From Armillaria gallica (lineage: Eukaryota > Basidiomycota > Agaricomycetes > Agaricales > Physalacriaceae): a stretch of 64,000 bases of DNA. A program made the position numbers and the translations under genes. The notes beneath the pieces were generated by a model. It was not told where the DNA came from and did not search any database. It was given only the letters and a program-made list of their open reading frames with translations. This document shows positions 23,901-35,385 of this stretch, piece by piece; the first letter of the stretch is position 1; each line of letters begins with the position of its first letter. The stretch lies in NCBI GenBank assembly GCA_037576215.1, contig JBANDB010000008.1, positions 4,092,001 to 4,156,000 of the forward strand, written 5' to 3'.

Positions 23901-24370
23901 TAATCCTCATCCAAGCATGCTTCCCATTCATTTTTGTCCTTGAGTTCAATACCAGGTAACCAACAATCATGGCTGCTGTTGTAGCCTTTCTAATAAATAG
24001 AATACTGTTTGCTATGACCATAGCATTTTTGTTGATGATTCATTCCATGAAATACTCTTTGAGGCTGTTGACAGTCAAAATTGATCTAGATTGCTTAAAC
24101 TTGTGAGAAAAGAAGAGATCAGTGTTGTTAGCTGTAATTTTGTGAAGGAGAGACATATGGAAGATTGAGAAAGCTTTTGAAGATAGAAGATCTAAGATGG
24201 AGGTAGAAAATTAAAGATGAATATCAATTACAGTATAAGGCCCATTGAAACCAGGCATAAACTTAATGACTCAGTCTTTATAGCCAGAAGTGTAATTATG
24301 CTAGTGATGAAATGTTGAGAGCATAACATGGTCGCCAATACAGTTTTGTTTAAACATTTTAAAAACCAAT
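20940..24370. other. Long decayed AT-rich stretch without recognisable genes
   Basis: Almost no CG; many TG/CA. Open frames of 60-96 codons on both strands (for example 20937-21212 plus, 22847-23137 plus, 23305-23541 minus) show no domain I recognise. A trinucleotide run of ATT lies at 21131-21149. By position it may hold the lost gag/protease of element E and the 3' end of element C, but the sequence does not show it. Confidence 0.5.
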
Positions 24371-24374
24371 CAAT

Positions 24375-25001
24375 CTACAGATGAAAAGAAAAAGATATAT
24401 CTAATTGGATGCCAGTCAGAGAGTTCAACATTGTCCAAAACTTAGAAACAAAGATTTTATCTTTGTTGCAGACAATGGAGAGTGGTAAGCCATTTTTGCA
24501 ATACCATTTGTTGAAGAATAGAAATGTGAAATTTTCAGCAGTGATATTAGTCTGCATAGGGACTGCAATGCAGTTGAAACTGGAATCCTGGTAATAGACT
24601 AATGAAATTGATAGCAACAGAGTCTTTACAAGACTCAGGAGTTGCAAGGGGGTGGAGAGGGCCAGTAGGCTTGGTTGTAGGTAATTTATTATAAAAACAG
24701 TTTAAGTAAGCAGGAATGTAATTTTGTTTAAGATCTCAACACATATTTGGCTAGTAATACAAATCACAAAGGATAGCATAGGCCTTATTGAGATCAGTGT
24801 GGCTGAGAAAATTATGTGTAAGATGAAAGAGAATTTATGAATATCATAGGAATGAGGAATAAACAGTTGGTTATCTATATACCAAAGATCATTGACATTT
24901 TTAACATTAGAGAGAATAGACTGACCAGAGATAAACTTCTTGCAGAATTCATGGTTGGAGTAGCCTAGCTTGATGTCATCATTTGATATTAAAAACAGCA
25001 T
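24375..25001 (-). pseudogene. Integrase of Ty3 element C
   Basis: 25001-24702 has HEFCKKFISGQSILSNVKN, NDLWYIDNQLFIPHSYDI and then the weakened zinc-finger block. 24647-24375 has AENFTFLFFNKWYCKNGLPL, SIVCNKDKIFVSKFW and TGIQLDISFSFHL. These correspond to the linker, HHCC finger and DDE core of Ty3 integrase. The second catalytic aspartate block, normally S-D-R-D, reads C-N-K-D, and the finger cysteines are mostly lost. It cannot be active. Confidence 0.8.
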
Positions 25002-25123
25002 TGACAGATTTCTGGGATCTAAACTATTGGGACCAGTTGTTCAGTTGAACCTCAATTTTTCACACAAATATAACTAATAGTAAAGTCATATTGTGACATA
25101 AGCTCCATCCAATGAGCTTGTCT

Positions 25124-25937
25124 TCAGGAGAGGTTCTGTTGCTTATTGAACTTTTCCAGAGTGCTGTAATCAGTGTAGACTTCAAAGGAAGAGCTAAGCA
25201 GATCAATGTACCACTTCTTCAGGGCATGGATGATAGCCAGCAGCTCCTTCCTGTGAATAGAGTAATTAAGTTGAGCACCTGACAGCTGCTTAGAGTTGAA
25301 GGCCACTAGACAAACAGTTTCCCAGGTGGGGATGTGGGTGTAATCAGCTAGTTTAGGTAGAAAAACAGCTAGGTATTGAACAAGACCAAAGAAGAATTTG
25401 ATATTAGAAGTAGATTGAGAAACAGGCCAATCAAGTATGCACTGGACTTTCTTCTTACAAGCCTCAATTCCATAAATAGAGATGTGGTGGTTATAAAAAT
25501 TGACCTATTGAGATTTCTTTGGGTTGCAGCACAATTTGTACTACTGAAGAGTATCCATAATTAAATGTATATGTTTGATGTGCTCCTTCATATCCACATC
25601 CTGCAATTAGATAATAATATCATTCAAATACATATGACATATTCAGCATAGGAATAGGCAGAGCACAGCAGTGACATGTCATTGATGAATAGCTGGTGAG
25701 TTTTTCAGCTTTTAAGGCATTACAAGTCACTTATATAGGTCAAACAGAGTATTGACAGTAGTGAGAGGGATCAAAGCTTCATCTATGTGGGTGTGAAAGA
25801 ATGCATTAGTCATGTTAAGTTTCAATTAGATTCTTCTATGAGCAGCATTCATAAGAATGTCATTGATGCATAGTAAGGGATGCTTGTCTACAACAATGTT
25901 CATATTAAGTTGACAAAAGTCATTGACCCAGCAGAGT
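25124..25937 (-). pseudogene. RT (part) and RNase H of Ty3 element C
   Basis: From the LTR-C border at 25937 downward the minus strand gives WVNDFCQLNMNIVVDKHPL (the R-x-x-x-D-Y-R-x-L-N block), a decayed palm segment with LNDIII in place of the usual YLDDI motif, then the RNase H stretch 25306-25124 with LNYSIHRKELLAIIHALKKW and VYTDYSTLEKF. The block order and spacing match Ty3 RT-RNase H. Stops and frameshifts are numerous. Confidence 0.78.
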
Positions 25938-25942
25938 AGTAT

Positions 25943-26893
25943 TGAAAGGTGCTGAGCACTTATATAGATGCAAAGTGCTACATACAAAACACTACACAAA
26001 GACTCAGTAAATGCAGTTTAAAGGGAGGTAGATTATATCAAGTTATGACACTTTGTACTGTACTTTACAAATTCTAGGTGCAATGAATATGGTTTGTATA
26101 AAGAATATATTGTGATGTCTACTCTAAGTTCAATGTGTTACTGAACACAAATTTAAACTGATACAGAATAACTGCCTAGTGCAGGTTCTGAACTCATACT
26201 AGCTGCCTGGTGCAGTTTCAATACTGATATTTTGCATCTAGTTGCAACTTAAAACACACTGACTGGTTCTGAACTGTTTCTCAAGTCTGACTTTCTGTTT
26301 CTAGCTTAATACTGTTTGCTTGCTTGTCGGTTCTTGCACACATGAAGTGACCAGGTCACAATCTTTCTATTCCAGATGAGTCTATGACTCGAAGCTCTTG
26401 ACTAATAAACCTGTACTATTCGCCTGGTAGTATTTCAGAGGGTCAGAAACCTGATTTCTCACTCAATACATGACCTATATTTATATTGTCCTATTGATAC
26501 CTTATTGTCAATCTTTTTACTACTGACTAAATTGCTTGCTAACCTAACCTAGTGAGGATAAACACTCTATCTGGCAGATATTATTTTATCCACGGCTACC
26601 AGGTCGATCAATCACTTGTGAGATCTGGAGATTGCTTACTGGTGTTTGCCAGAAAGCTGAATCTGGCTTTTCCAAGTGGATCGGGTAGCTTGGACTTTTA
26701 AGCTACTGAGTAGAATCCTCATGCTTTATTTTTGGTTTTTATATATCTTGCTTATAGTTCCTGGGAAATCTTCTCATTGCTAGTGGTACTTACTGCTGGT
26801 TTTTTGCTTATTGTAGTTAGATAAACTTGCTTAATTTAATTCATAGTGAACTTTATACACAATTTTCAGAGGTGTATGCCAGGCAGGTGTATT
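25943..26893 (+). repeat. Solo LTR-C copy 1 with 5-bp target duplication
   Basis: A 951-bp segment starting TGAAAGGTGCTGAGC and ending GGCAGGTGTATT, flanked on both sides by AGTAT (25938-25942 and 26894-26898). It matches LTR-C copy 2 at 44750-45675 in reverse complement over most of its length. It sits in the RT gene of element C exactly between the F-L-V and W-V-N-D-F blocks. A TATATAG box is near 25960. No internal region adjoins it. Confidence 0.9.
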
Positions 26894-26898
26894 AGTAT

Positions 26899-27160
26899 GG
26901 TTTTGTCAGGCGTTAGCACTAAAAAGACAAGTGATGTATAAGGAGATAGAAAAGGGCAGATTTGACCAGCATCAAAATGGTGCTTGATGAGGGACTGCCA
27001 TACATCTTAATATTTTCTGAGACAGATATAAGAGTAAGCAGCAATAGATTTATTAGTGTCTTTGAGCTTAATAGAACAGTTAACTTCAAAAGGTATGTCA
27101 TCAACATGTGCAAGTGGTTCAAAGATATCTTTGTATTTATTTTTAATATCAGCACCTAAG
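26899..27160 (-). pseudogene. RT N-terminal entry of Ty3 element C
   Basis: In the minus frame YKDIFEPLAHVDDIPFEVN, LKDTNKSIAAYSY and HHFDAGQICPFLSPYTSLVF can be read. This is the entry to Ty3 RT (Y-x-D-x-F, L-K-D, G-x-I-x-P-S-x-S-P-x-A-S-P-x-x-F-V). The neighbouring 78-codon open frame on the same strand in another frame is a shadow. The coding sense stops at the LTR-C border. Confidence 0.8.
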
Positions 27161-27289
27161 TCAGAGAGATGTTCCTATCATTCCAGTTGTTTAATATGTT
27201 TGTAGGTGGCACATGTAAAATTGGAATCATAAATTTTATTGTATGATGGGTTATCTAATATGGTATAGGCAGTATTGGTAGCAGTTGAA

Positions 27290-27800
27290 GCATGGAAAGA
27301 AAGGAAGGTATTTATAGTAGCAAAATTATTACAGGCAGTGGTGCAGGCAGAATGAGCAAAAGGTATTTAATGGAGGCAGTTGGGTGCAGCAAATCAAACT
27401 CTGTGGTCTTATTGATTACAGTGCACTCAGAAGAGTCAATTATCAGTTTATTGGCCACTAAAAAAGGAAGGCCTAGAATGATGTCAGTATAGAGCTTAGG
27501 AGAAATAATAGTGTGTACAGTGTGGAAGGACCATTAGTTCTTGTGTGTATGTAATTTCAGTTCAACCTATGAAATGAGAGAAGTTTTGATAGCAGAATTA
27601 TCTTAGAAGGCAATGGTGACAGAGATTGGTTTCAGTAACAGATGAACTTTGAGATTCAGGTGTGTAACAAGTGTTATAATGCTGCCGATTATCACCTTCA
27701 GAATGTCTGCCCTGCATGTATGCTTGTTCTTTGGGATGAGCCAGAACAGCCGGTCTGCCCACATTATTGCATAGACAGAAATAATCATCACAAAAAGTGT
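27290..27800 (-). pseudogene. Gag-protease tail of Ty3 element C
   Basis: Minus strand: RLFWLIPKNKHTCRADILKV and IITLVTHLNLKVHLLLKP (27750-27620), then SPKLYTDIILGLPFLVANKL and IIDSSECTVI (about 27500-27420), the I-L-G-L-P-F-L block near the end of Ty3 retropepsin. The catalytic D-S/T-G is not readable. The 66-codon plus-strand frame over the same bases is a shadow. Confidence 0.7.
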
Positions 27801-28149
27801 TGAACCATCATGCAGAAATACAAGGCTTTGCAGTGTACATATAGCTCTCTAAGAATCACAGTATTTTATAATACATGGTAACCTTTTGCAATTATTCACT
27901 TACTTTTTGTAGTCTCATTATTTATACTAAGAATTAAAAACTATCATGAAATATTGTGATCCATGGGAAATATTACTGACTTATATAAACAAATTTATGA
28001 AGTTTTGCACTCTCATAAGGGTCATATATTGTATACTAGTGATAATGTTAGTTTTCAAAACTGAATTCTGAAAAATGACACATGTATTAGATAATCTATC
28101 CATAGCTGTGTGAATAAGCATTTATTATTAGTATAACTAGGTGTCAGAG
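27801..28149. other. Spacer between Ty3 element C and a Plavaka-like fragment
   Basis: AT-rich, no motif or open frame of note. It includes poly-T-like and TATA-like runs only. Confidence 0.5.
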
Positions 28150-29206
28150 ACACTAAAGACAGCTGTAACCAAGGTAATCTTTGTCATCTCCACCACTCTT
28201 ATTATTGTCTTCATCACATTGTTTATTTAACTCTTCTTCAGCACAATTTAGATCCTCTTCTAGTAGTTTCAAGTTTTTATCATCATCCAGTTTTAAATCC
28301 TCAGTTTCCAACATCTCTATCTTCTATTCATTATCCAATTCCCCATCTGAACTCTCCATAGTATCATTCTCCATGATCACACTGACTGCATTATCAGACT
28401 CACTGACTGGTTTTAAGTCCTGGTCGTTATTGACCTCTGAGCAGCTCTGATTCTCTGAGGACAAATCATTTGCAGAAGTAACCAAATTCACACTAAAGGC
28501 TCTGCAGAGATTCTTATGCAACACTTTGGTAGCCTTCTATGTGTTCTTGTGTCCAACACCAAGCTCGCAGTGTTAGAAGATCATATCACAATCTACACAC
28601 TTGTAAATTGATCAATAGGTTTCTTTTATGACTTTGATAACACATACATATCCACAGAATACCATTCATAATCTTTATCATGCTCAGAAGATCAGTGTGC
28701 AATAGATGATAGAAGAAAATCTGAGTTCTTCCAAGCTTGTACACTGGCAGAAGATAAACAGCACAAATGATATCATTGGGATCTAAGAACCTGAATGCCT
28801 TGGGACTGCTGCTGTCAATAAAACCAACTCAGTGTGAATGCTTTGCTTTGAAACTGAACTTGTGTTTTGTATCCATGCCATACCAGCACACTCAGAGGAA
28901 GTCAATGCAGAAAGGCTTGGTAAGACTGGTATTACCACTTGGATCATTATAGCACACATTGACATGGAAAATCACGATGATACGAGCATACCAATAAGAG
29001 TGTGTATGGTTAAGATTATCATCATTAGCCAAAACGATAATGTCAGACCATGTATGAGGATTGATAGGTATGCAATCTTCTCTTTCAGTTACAGTACTCA
29101 TGTAGTCATGCTCTTCTAGATGCAGCTTGGTGCTGGAGAAGATTGTGCAGCTGACATCAACAAGCTTTGGACAAAAATACTTGATCTTATGCTTGAAGAT
29201 CAACAA
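28150..29206 (-). pseudogene. Plavaka-like transposon protein, C-terminal part
   Basis: Minus strand: CPKLVDVSCTIFSSTKLHLEEHDY, INPHTWSDIIVLANDD and HTHSYWYARIIVIFHVNV (29170-28950), then a shifted frame with FLXVCWYGMDTKHKFSFKAK, VGFIDSSSPKAFRFLDPNDI and LLPVYKLGRT, and finally an acidic tail (28524-28150: SESDNAVSVIMENDTMESSDGE and more). I recall this N-P-H-T-W-x-D-I-x-V-L-A, Y-W-Y-A-R, G-F-x-D-P-x-x-V-I-R block with an acidic tail from large transposon-encoded proteins of mushrooms, of the Plavaka/CACTA-like group. Assignment is from memory. Confidence 0.55.
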
Positions 29207-30135
29207 GATGATGCCATTACCAAACTGATTCCAGGATCAAAATTTGACCAAGGCTTCAACCACTTGGACACAGGGTGACTTTTGTGCTCTCAGTGATACC
29301 TCAGCTATTTTGACAAAGACAAGAAGTAAGCTTTATTTGAACTTGTCTATATTATGGTGCTGAATTTGCTTATTTTCAGAATTCTAACAGACATAGCCGA
29401 TAAGATTATTAAGATAACTGCATCCAACTGGCCATCCTTCCTCTACTACCAAGAACAACATGTCAAGGATGACTTAAAATCTGGTCTCATGAAAGGCTAT
29501 TTACTCCTACAAGTGTATGCAAAGCTCTGACATCTCTTTTCCATAACATGAACTGAGGCTTTTAGGTTTTTCTCCATATATTTGTGGAAAACAGTGACCC
29601 ATTCAAGCAAGGTGGACCTAAGCGATGAGGAATTGCCAAAATCAATAGCATGCAAAAAGTAACTGGGTGTCATCTTGCATATGCTGCTTGCCAGGTCAGT
29701 CACTGTTCTTATAAGGATATAAATATGTTACCTCTTTTTTTTAGGCATGTTATGCATTGTCTTTAAAAGACATCTGGTCAATTTCTAATGGTGCTGTTTG
29801 CATAGACATGTTCTATGATGCTATTGTTAACCTTTTTGAGAAGTACCCAGAAGATGAATAGACAGTTGAGACATTAAAGTGGTGGAATGAGTACATTTCT
29901 CTCACAACCCTGCTATTAACATTTGATCCACAGCAGATAAGTTTTTGATAACCCTGAGAGTTTTCCAGAGGATGTCAATGACCAGACCAATATTCACTCA
30001 TCTGAAAGCTCAGTTCAAACTATAGCTGATGCATGGGAAGCTCGTGTTAAGGCCTATGCAGAAGCAGCTGCTACTGTGGCAGCTTTGGCTATTGACAAGG
30101 ATGCTGCTGGTAATGAAAAAGCTGAGAAAACATGA
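29190..30135 (+). pseudogene. DUF6698-like pseudogene
   Basis: Plus strand. ITKLIPGSKFDQGFNHLDTG (29215-29275); after an intron-like gap, RILTDIADKIIKITASNWPSFL and YYQEQHVKDDLKSGLMKGYLL (29382-29510); later LGVILHMLL and ACYALSLKDIWSI, FYDAIVNLFEKYPEDE and TVETLKWWNEY (29745-29895); then a charged tail (EARVKAYAEAAATVAALA). This block order, from L-I-P to the closing T-L-x-W-W-N, resembles the mushroom DUF6698 family, whose function is not known. The gene lies just upstream of a KDZ transposase on the same strand. Matched from memory only. Confidence 0.5.
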
Positions 30136-30809
30136 TACATCTCACATTTGAACTACTTTGTATGTGTTTCTCTGCTGGTCTATGTTTGCACTGACTAGTT
30201 ATTGAAGCTACAACTGTTGGACTTGGATCTGGTGCTGCTTTTATGCCTATACAATTTTTGATGCTCTTGATGTTTGATGTTGCTTCTTGATGCTTCCATG
30301 GCTCCTGATCAATTCTTCCTGCTTTGAATTTTTGTGCTCTGCCTGGTGATTCTATCTTGGACTATTCTCCCATGAATGTCTTGGTGTTATTGTAGTTGCT
30401 TTTTTAGTTTCCCTGCTATAATAGATCAAGAAATTGCTAATACATTCTGAACAACTGTAAGGTGCCAATGTTTATATTAAGTCAAGAATCATGGATGATT
30501 GATGTAATAGAATATGACACATACTTATATACTTGTGAATATGCAAATGATTTATGATTTAGCTAATGTTTGTAAGAGCTCATATGTGATTATAATAGTT
30601 TGGAGTAGTTATGAAGACATGTTAAGGTCTTATGCATAAATAGACCTTACATCAAGAGAGCTCATCGTCTTTGCTAATTTTTGTAAGCCTTTTAAGCCAT
30701 CACTCTAGTATATACAATCACCTGAAGTTAGCACACTTTTTGTGGTGATTCTTTTAAGAGACTCCAAAGGTTAGGTGATAAAAATCAGGAGAGACTATCT
30801 TTGTTTCTC
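30136..30809. other. Spacer between DUF6698-like and KDZ pseudogenes
   Basis: T-rich non-coding sequence with no recognisable motif. It could contain the lost N-terminal part of the KDZ gene (the CxC2-type cluster normally precedes the catalytic region), but nothing readable remains. Confidence 0.45.
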
Positions 30810-32280
30810 TTTACAGGCATGGATCCCTTTTACTTGCTACAGATATGGTGCAAAGCAGAGAACTGTAAGCCCTATCTTCAGCCTCCATGTATTTCTATTG
30901 ATACCCTTTTAGTGCCAAATACCTATTAGCAATTGCTGATAAGATCATTAAAGAGCTTGGCAAAGATTTAACATGTGGCTATGATGTAGGCTGCAAATTT
31001 GGCATGACAATTGCAAAATCTTCATTAGGCAGTCTAGCCACCAAGCAAAACCATGCCACTGTAGTTGGTGTATTTTATGGCTATGCTTATTGTCAGATCT
31101 GTCAAATTTGCAACCTGCCATTGTATATGGATGGACAAGGACTGACTGATCATGAGGAGTGCAAGCAATCAAATGCTCTAGCATTTAGTATATGCTATGC
31201 TAGTCACTTTCATTGTATGCAGGCTATTATCCAGTGAATGAAGTGTAAAGATTGTGTTGATACCTACTCAAAACTCAGTAAGCAAATCCACTAGAGAAGA
31301 AGCTGAAAATGGAATACTACACCCAATTAGTGGCATACTATTGCATCAAGTATATACTAGTCTCCTTCATATTGATTTATTATTAATGCTTTGTATAGAA
31401 ATGATGTCTGCAAGATGAAAGATATGTGGATAAACAATAATGCTATATATATCAATGAGCAAGACAACACCGTATGGGTTGAAACAGCTTGACATCAGTT
31501 CCTGAAGAAGCAAGACAAGGCTCTTGAGCATGTTCAGGACATGGAGTGTGTCATGAACATATCAATACAGTGGACTATAGGATCCAAGAAATGGGCTAAA
31601 GTCAAAAAATTGGTGACAATAAGAGTCTACCATCAGTGTCTTGATTGTTTGGAAGGTGGCTTAGTATTACAACTTTTTGAATTAACCAAAATAAACAGAT
31701 CAGATACAGGTAAGTGAAGTTACTGGTATTCAGAGTCAATATACTAATAAAAAATTAGGCTACAAGACATGCAAACACAGTGGAAAGGCTCTTAAAGTCT
31801 GGTCTTATGCTATTTGAGACCTTGTTGATTGCTATAATGCCACAGCAAAAGCCTTTGATCTGCCTCAGGAAATGCTAAAATGAGAGAGTGTCATTGAGTA
31901 TACTTTCTTATCAGAGTTTGACCTACTGTGAGACACTAGGAAGGACATTTGCAGAAAATCATAGGCTAATAGTGCTGTCTGGGAAGTGAGTGATGCTTAC
32001 TTCTGAATCTTATATGCTCAAGAAGAAATTTACCAGCTAAATATTGAAATCTGCCAAGTGATAACAAATTTCAAGGCTGAAGATATATACCTTCGACAAA
32101 TAGTAGATCAACTAAGGAGCAAAATCCTCTTCTGTTATACCAGGTTGAGAGGGTGCCACTACTGAGTACTATGAAGGTGATGCTAATGATAGTGAAGATG
32201 ATGAAGGGTGTGAGGAGGTGACAGAAACTCAGTGATAACAGGATATTGAAAGTATCATGGCAACTTTCTTATCTTAAATA
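30810..32280 (+). pseudogene. KDZ (Kyakuja-Dileera-Zisupton) transposase remnant
   Basis: The open stretch 31004-31237 with sequence just upstream gives LTCGYDVGCKFGMTIAKSSLG, NHATVVGVFYGYAYCQICQI and KQSNALAFSICYASHFHCMQ. These are the catalytic-core blocks of KDZ transposases (G-Y-D-x-G-C-K-F; G-x-x-H-G-x-x-H-x-x-x-C-Q; S-N-x-L-x-x-x-x-R-Y-x-S-x-x-H-R-x-Q-x-I). Further on, TAKAFDLPQEML and VIEYTFLSEFDLL, then AQEEIYQLNIEICQVI, follow the family C-terminus. Stops and shifts abound, and the histidine of G-H-A-H is now tyrosine. It was a cut-and-paste DNA transposase, now dead. Confidence 0.85.
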
Positions 32281-33175
32281 TTCATCCCATATGAAAAGAA
32301 TTTAATAATAGTACTGGAGATGATGCTGCTATCTGTTTCTTTTCTATATATAGCTGTGGTCTCTATTATATTAATTAGTATATATTTTTCTATTTTTTAT
32401 TTTTGCATTTTTCTTGCTTTCTTCCTATATAGTACTATCTATATATTAGAATTACATATAATACATATTTTTTCAACATGTCTAAAAATTGCAACATAAA
32501 AAAAAACACAGCATAACTGTGTGGCATGAGAAATATGGCCTGTGGATACTGGCCTTTCTCATAGTGGATTTACCACCATCAACCAATCATGTGATCATGT
32601 GACCTGAGTGGCATTTTTCAGAAACAAGTGACATATAAACTTATACAGCTGTGTATATAGCATGTTACAGGAAGACTTGATAATTCTGAAGGAATCTCTT
32701 CTACTTCTGAGATAAAACAGCTTAAAGTACCTACCATTGCACCTCAGAGAAGGCCTTAGAATGTTTAACATTTTATTGCAATTTTTGCAATTTTTTTTAG
32801 TAAAGAGATGTGGAGATGATGACAATGACATCAAACACTTGCATAAAGCAACAAGCATTAGACATCATAGGCTACCAAACTTGCTAGTATGTTGGCCATG
32901 TCAGCTGGTGTCCTTAGGATATGGGATGACATAGTCATGACATCATATCAGTAAGTTACTCTGAATTTCATCATGGTTTGCCAAATTGAGATGTATCAGG
33001 TATAGGAGACAGGGTGCACATCACTCAGGCAGAGGATATCACTGATATACATCAGCAGTAGCAGCTTATATTATCTCACACAGTGATGGGCACAAGAGAA
33101 GTATAATATTTAACTTTTATTTCAGTTTTATTACAGTACTGTGATTTTACTAAATTTTATAATAATTATAAGTTT
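32281..33175. other. No recognisable gene
   Basis: AT-rich sequence; 87-codon (32858-32595 minus) and 65-codon frames carry no motif. Near 33090 there is CAGTGATGGGCACAAG, which resembles a hAT terminus, but no partner was found. The right-hand border is the truncated start of the old family D copy. Confidence 0.45.
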
Positions 33176-33373
33176 GATCCGAGTGTCAGAACCCACTATC
33201 AGATTTGAGTTTTAGATTTAATATGTGAAATAATAAAATAAAATAAAAATAAAATATTAAATAGAGCAGAGTAAATGATAAGCAGCCGGAGGCTGCCTAA
33301 TAATGTAATCTATTAAGGTGAAGTCAATGCTTGAAGTTAGTGTAGAGTGGAGGTTTGCAGCATGCACATAACA
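33176..33373 (-). repeat. Left (3') LTR of old family D copy, truncated
   Basis: It matches the last 200 bp or so of the 516-bp young LTR, through TTAATATGTGAAATA to GCATGCACATAACA. The first 300 bp are missing or unrecognisable. Confidence 0.78.
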
Positions 33374-34257
33374 GTATCCTCCTCTTAGCATTCTTGCCCT
33401 CAAGAGTGCTGATCCTGATGGCTGATTAATATTATTATATGTGCATAAAATTTGATTGTAAAAATTTTACAACTTAACTTTTTACTTTCACTATCTTTTT
33501 TCTTTTCATCACATCTCTCCTCATTACAAAAAATGTCTGTGCTCATCAAATATCATGACTCTGTAACTCCTAAGCCTTACGAGTTGGCATCAATGCCTTT
33601 TAAACTTTCTTTTGAAAATTATGAAGCATTAACAAAGGAATGGACTGTCACAGAGGAGTGTTATGAGGATATCATAAGTTGACATGACAACTGGAAAACA
33701 GTGAGAGCAAAGAAGGTCTAGGTGGAGAAATTAAAGCAGGATAAGTTGGCATGCCTATTTAAGATTGAGGCTCTAAAGAAGGAAAAGGAAGAGGCTGAAA
33801 GGCAGATGGAGTTGAAGAGGCAGGAGGATAAGTGGCTCTGGTTGGAGACTGAGAAGGCAGTGAAGGAGTTGAAGAAAAGAGAGAAGGCCACAGAGCATAA
33901 GTGGCTTGATGATTTGAAGACCAAGAAGGAAAAGAAGAAGGTGAATAAAGTGAACAAGCTGGCTTTGCAGGCTGCTGGTGCTCTGTTGGCAAGTGATAGA
34001 GATTTCGAAATGGATCTAGCAGATCTAAAAATGGCTGCAATGGTTAAATTGAAGAGGAGATGCAAGATTGCCAAGAAGAAGAAAAAGACAAATACTGCAG
34101 AGCCCTAAAAGTACAAGTTCTGGTCTGCAAGTGTGGTAGAGGAGAGTGAAGGAGAGGGTGGAGATGCATTAGTAGGGCCATCAACACCCAATTTGACCCA
34201 AGTGCTTAAAGACTGAGCCTACATCTTAGGCTAACAATAAGGTATTTACTGAAAATA

Positions 34258-34304
34258 GTATGTGAAACTGTCAGGACTCTGCTTTGTTTGCTGACTTGGG
34301 TTAG
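34258..34304 (+). other. Candidate intron in old antisense gene
   Basis: Forty-seven nucleotides from GTATGTG to GGTTAG with CTGAC 10 nt before the end. It lies directly before the six-cysteine block, after A of a split codon, as does the candidate intron at 54358-54399 of the young copy. Length and signals fit basidiomycete introns. No transcript evidence is available. Confidence 0.5.
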
Positions 34305-35007
34305 ATCATTGTGGCGAGTGTTGGTCTGACAGGGCCATCTGTTTCCTTCATGGCAGCATTTGTACTTGCCAGTGATGCTACATCAAGAAGGCAAGGTGTT
34401 CCTTCAACAAGAGTGGAGAGGATAGCAGCTCTCACAGATTCCAACAGTGTGCTGAAGTTATGTTAAGATATTTCCTCAAGGCTAGCACATTTGGAGAATA
34501 AGATCAAGCATGTTGTGGAGCAGATGAAGGATCTAATGGACAACTACTATGTAGATTATAACCTCAAGTATCCCAATAACTTTACTTTAAAATACACTAA
34601 GGCCAAATTCAAGGCATTGTGAATGGAACTCGGAAAAATGAGGGATATCTATAATGAGATGTTGCATGAGATGGCCAAGCAACAGCTTAATAGGGATATG
34701 GCCATCATCAAGACTGAGAGGTTACAGGTGCTGGCTTTGGACATGCTACTTGAAATAGATGACCCATACAAAATCCATTTCTACAACACATGTGGACACT
34801 GAAAGAGATGGCAGCTATGGAAAAGGCTGTTGAAGGATCAGGAAGGCTACAAGATGAAAGATTTGAATAAGCTCATGAACAAGAAAGAAGAAATTTGGGA
34901 GGAGATGGTTCTGAGAGTGGATCTAGAGGAAGAGGCCGAAAAGGAGCTCTGACAGCAAGCAACTGCAAGGATGAGGGCTTATAAATGATCAAGGGGTGAA
35001 GAGGTTG

Positions 35008-35385
35008 TGTTACAATTTATTTGTTTTCTTTATCTAAGCACCTCGCATCTTATCTTCAGCATTTATCTTATCTTATCCATAGGATCTGCGATTTCATGGA
35101 GCCATGACATCGTGATACAGTCATCATTGTTCACCTTGTGCATGTTTCTACTTTTTTCTTACATGATGCACTTATTATTAGAACCCTCACTTTAGTATAT
35201 AAGTACTGTAGCTCAAGCTGTATATTCTTTAGCTTTGAGCTAAAGTTTATTCATATCAAAACACATCTCTTCTCGCTAAGCACTAAAAATATTTAGTCCA
35301 ATCTTCTTTCATCATGAAACTCAATGGTGACTGTATAAACATGATACAGCTGTTGTTTACTCTTGATTGGAGTTTGGGTCTAACA
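35008..35385 (+). repeat. Solo LTR-A copy 3 with 5-bp target duplication
   Basis: 378 bp from TGTTACAATTTATTTG to TGGGTCTAACA, flanked by GGTTG on both sides (35003-35007 and 35386-35390). It matches LTR-A copies 1 and 2, including the TTATC series (about 35050-35080) and TATATAAG (35198-35205). It splits the old antisense gene of family D near its 3' end, so it is younger than that copy. Confidence 0.93.

Larger units (their letters stand above)
24375..27800 (-). mobile_element. Ty3/gypsy element C, decayed, split by solo LTR-C
   Basis: Minus strand order from high to low coordinate: gag/protease tail (27800-27290), RT entry (27160-26899), [LTR-C 26893-25943], RT rest (25937-25310), RNase H (25306-25124), integrase finger (25001-24702), integrase core (24647-24375). 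All parts match one well-known basidiomycete Ty3 family. LTRs of this element were not found. Every gene is broken by stops and the CG content is very low. Confidence 0.82.

Noticed and set aside
33452..33532. Upstream ATG extending the old antisense gene by 27 codons
   Set aside because: The added part is hydrophobic non-coding leader; ATG 33533 matches the start of the young copy in distance and following sequence.
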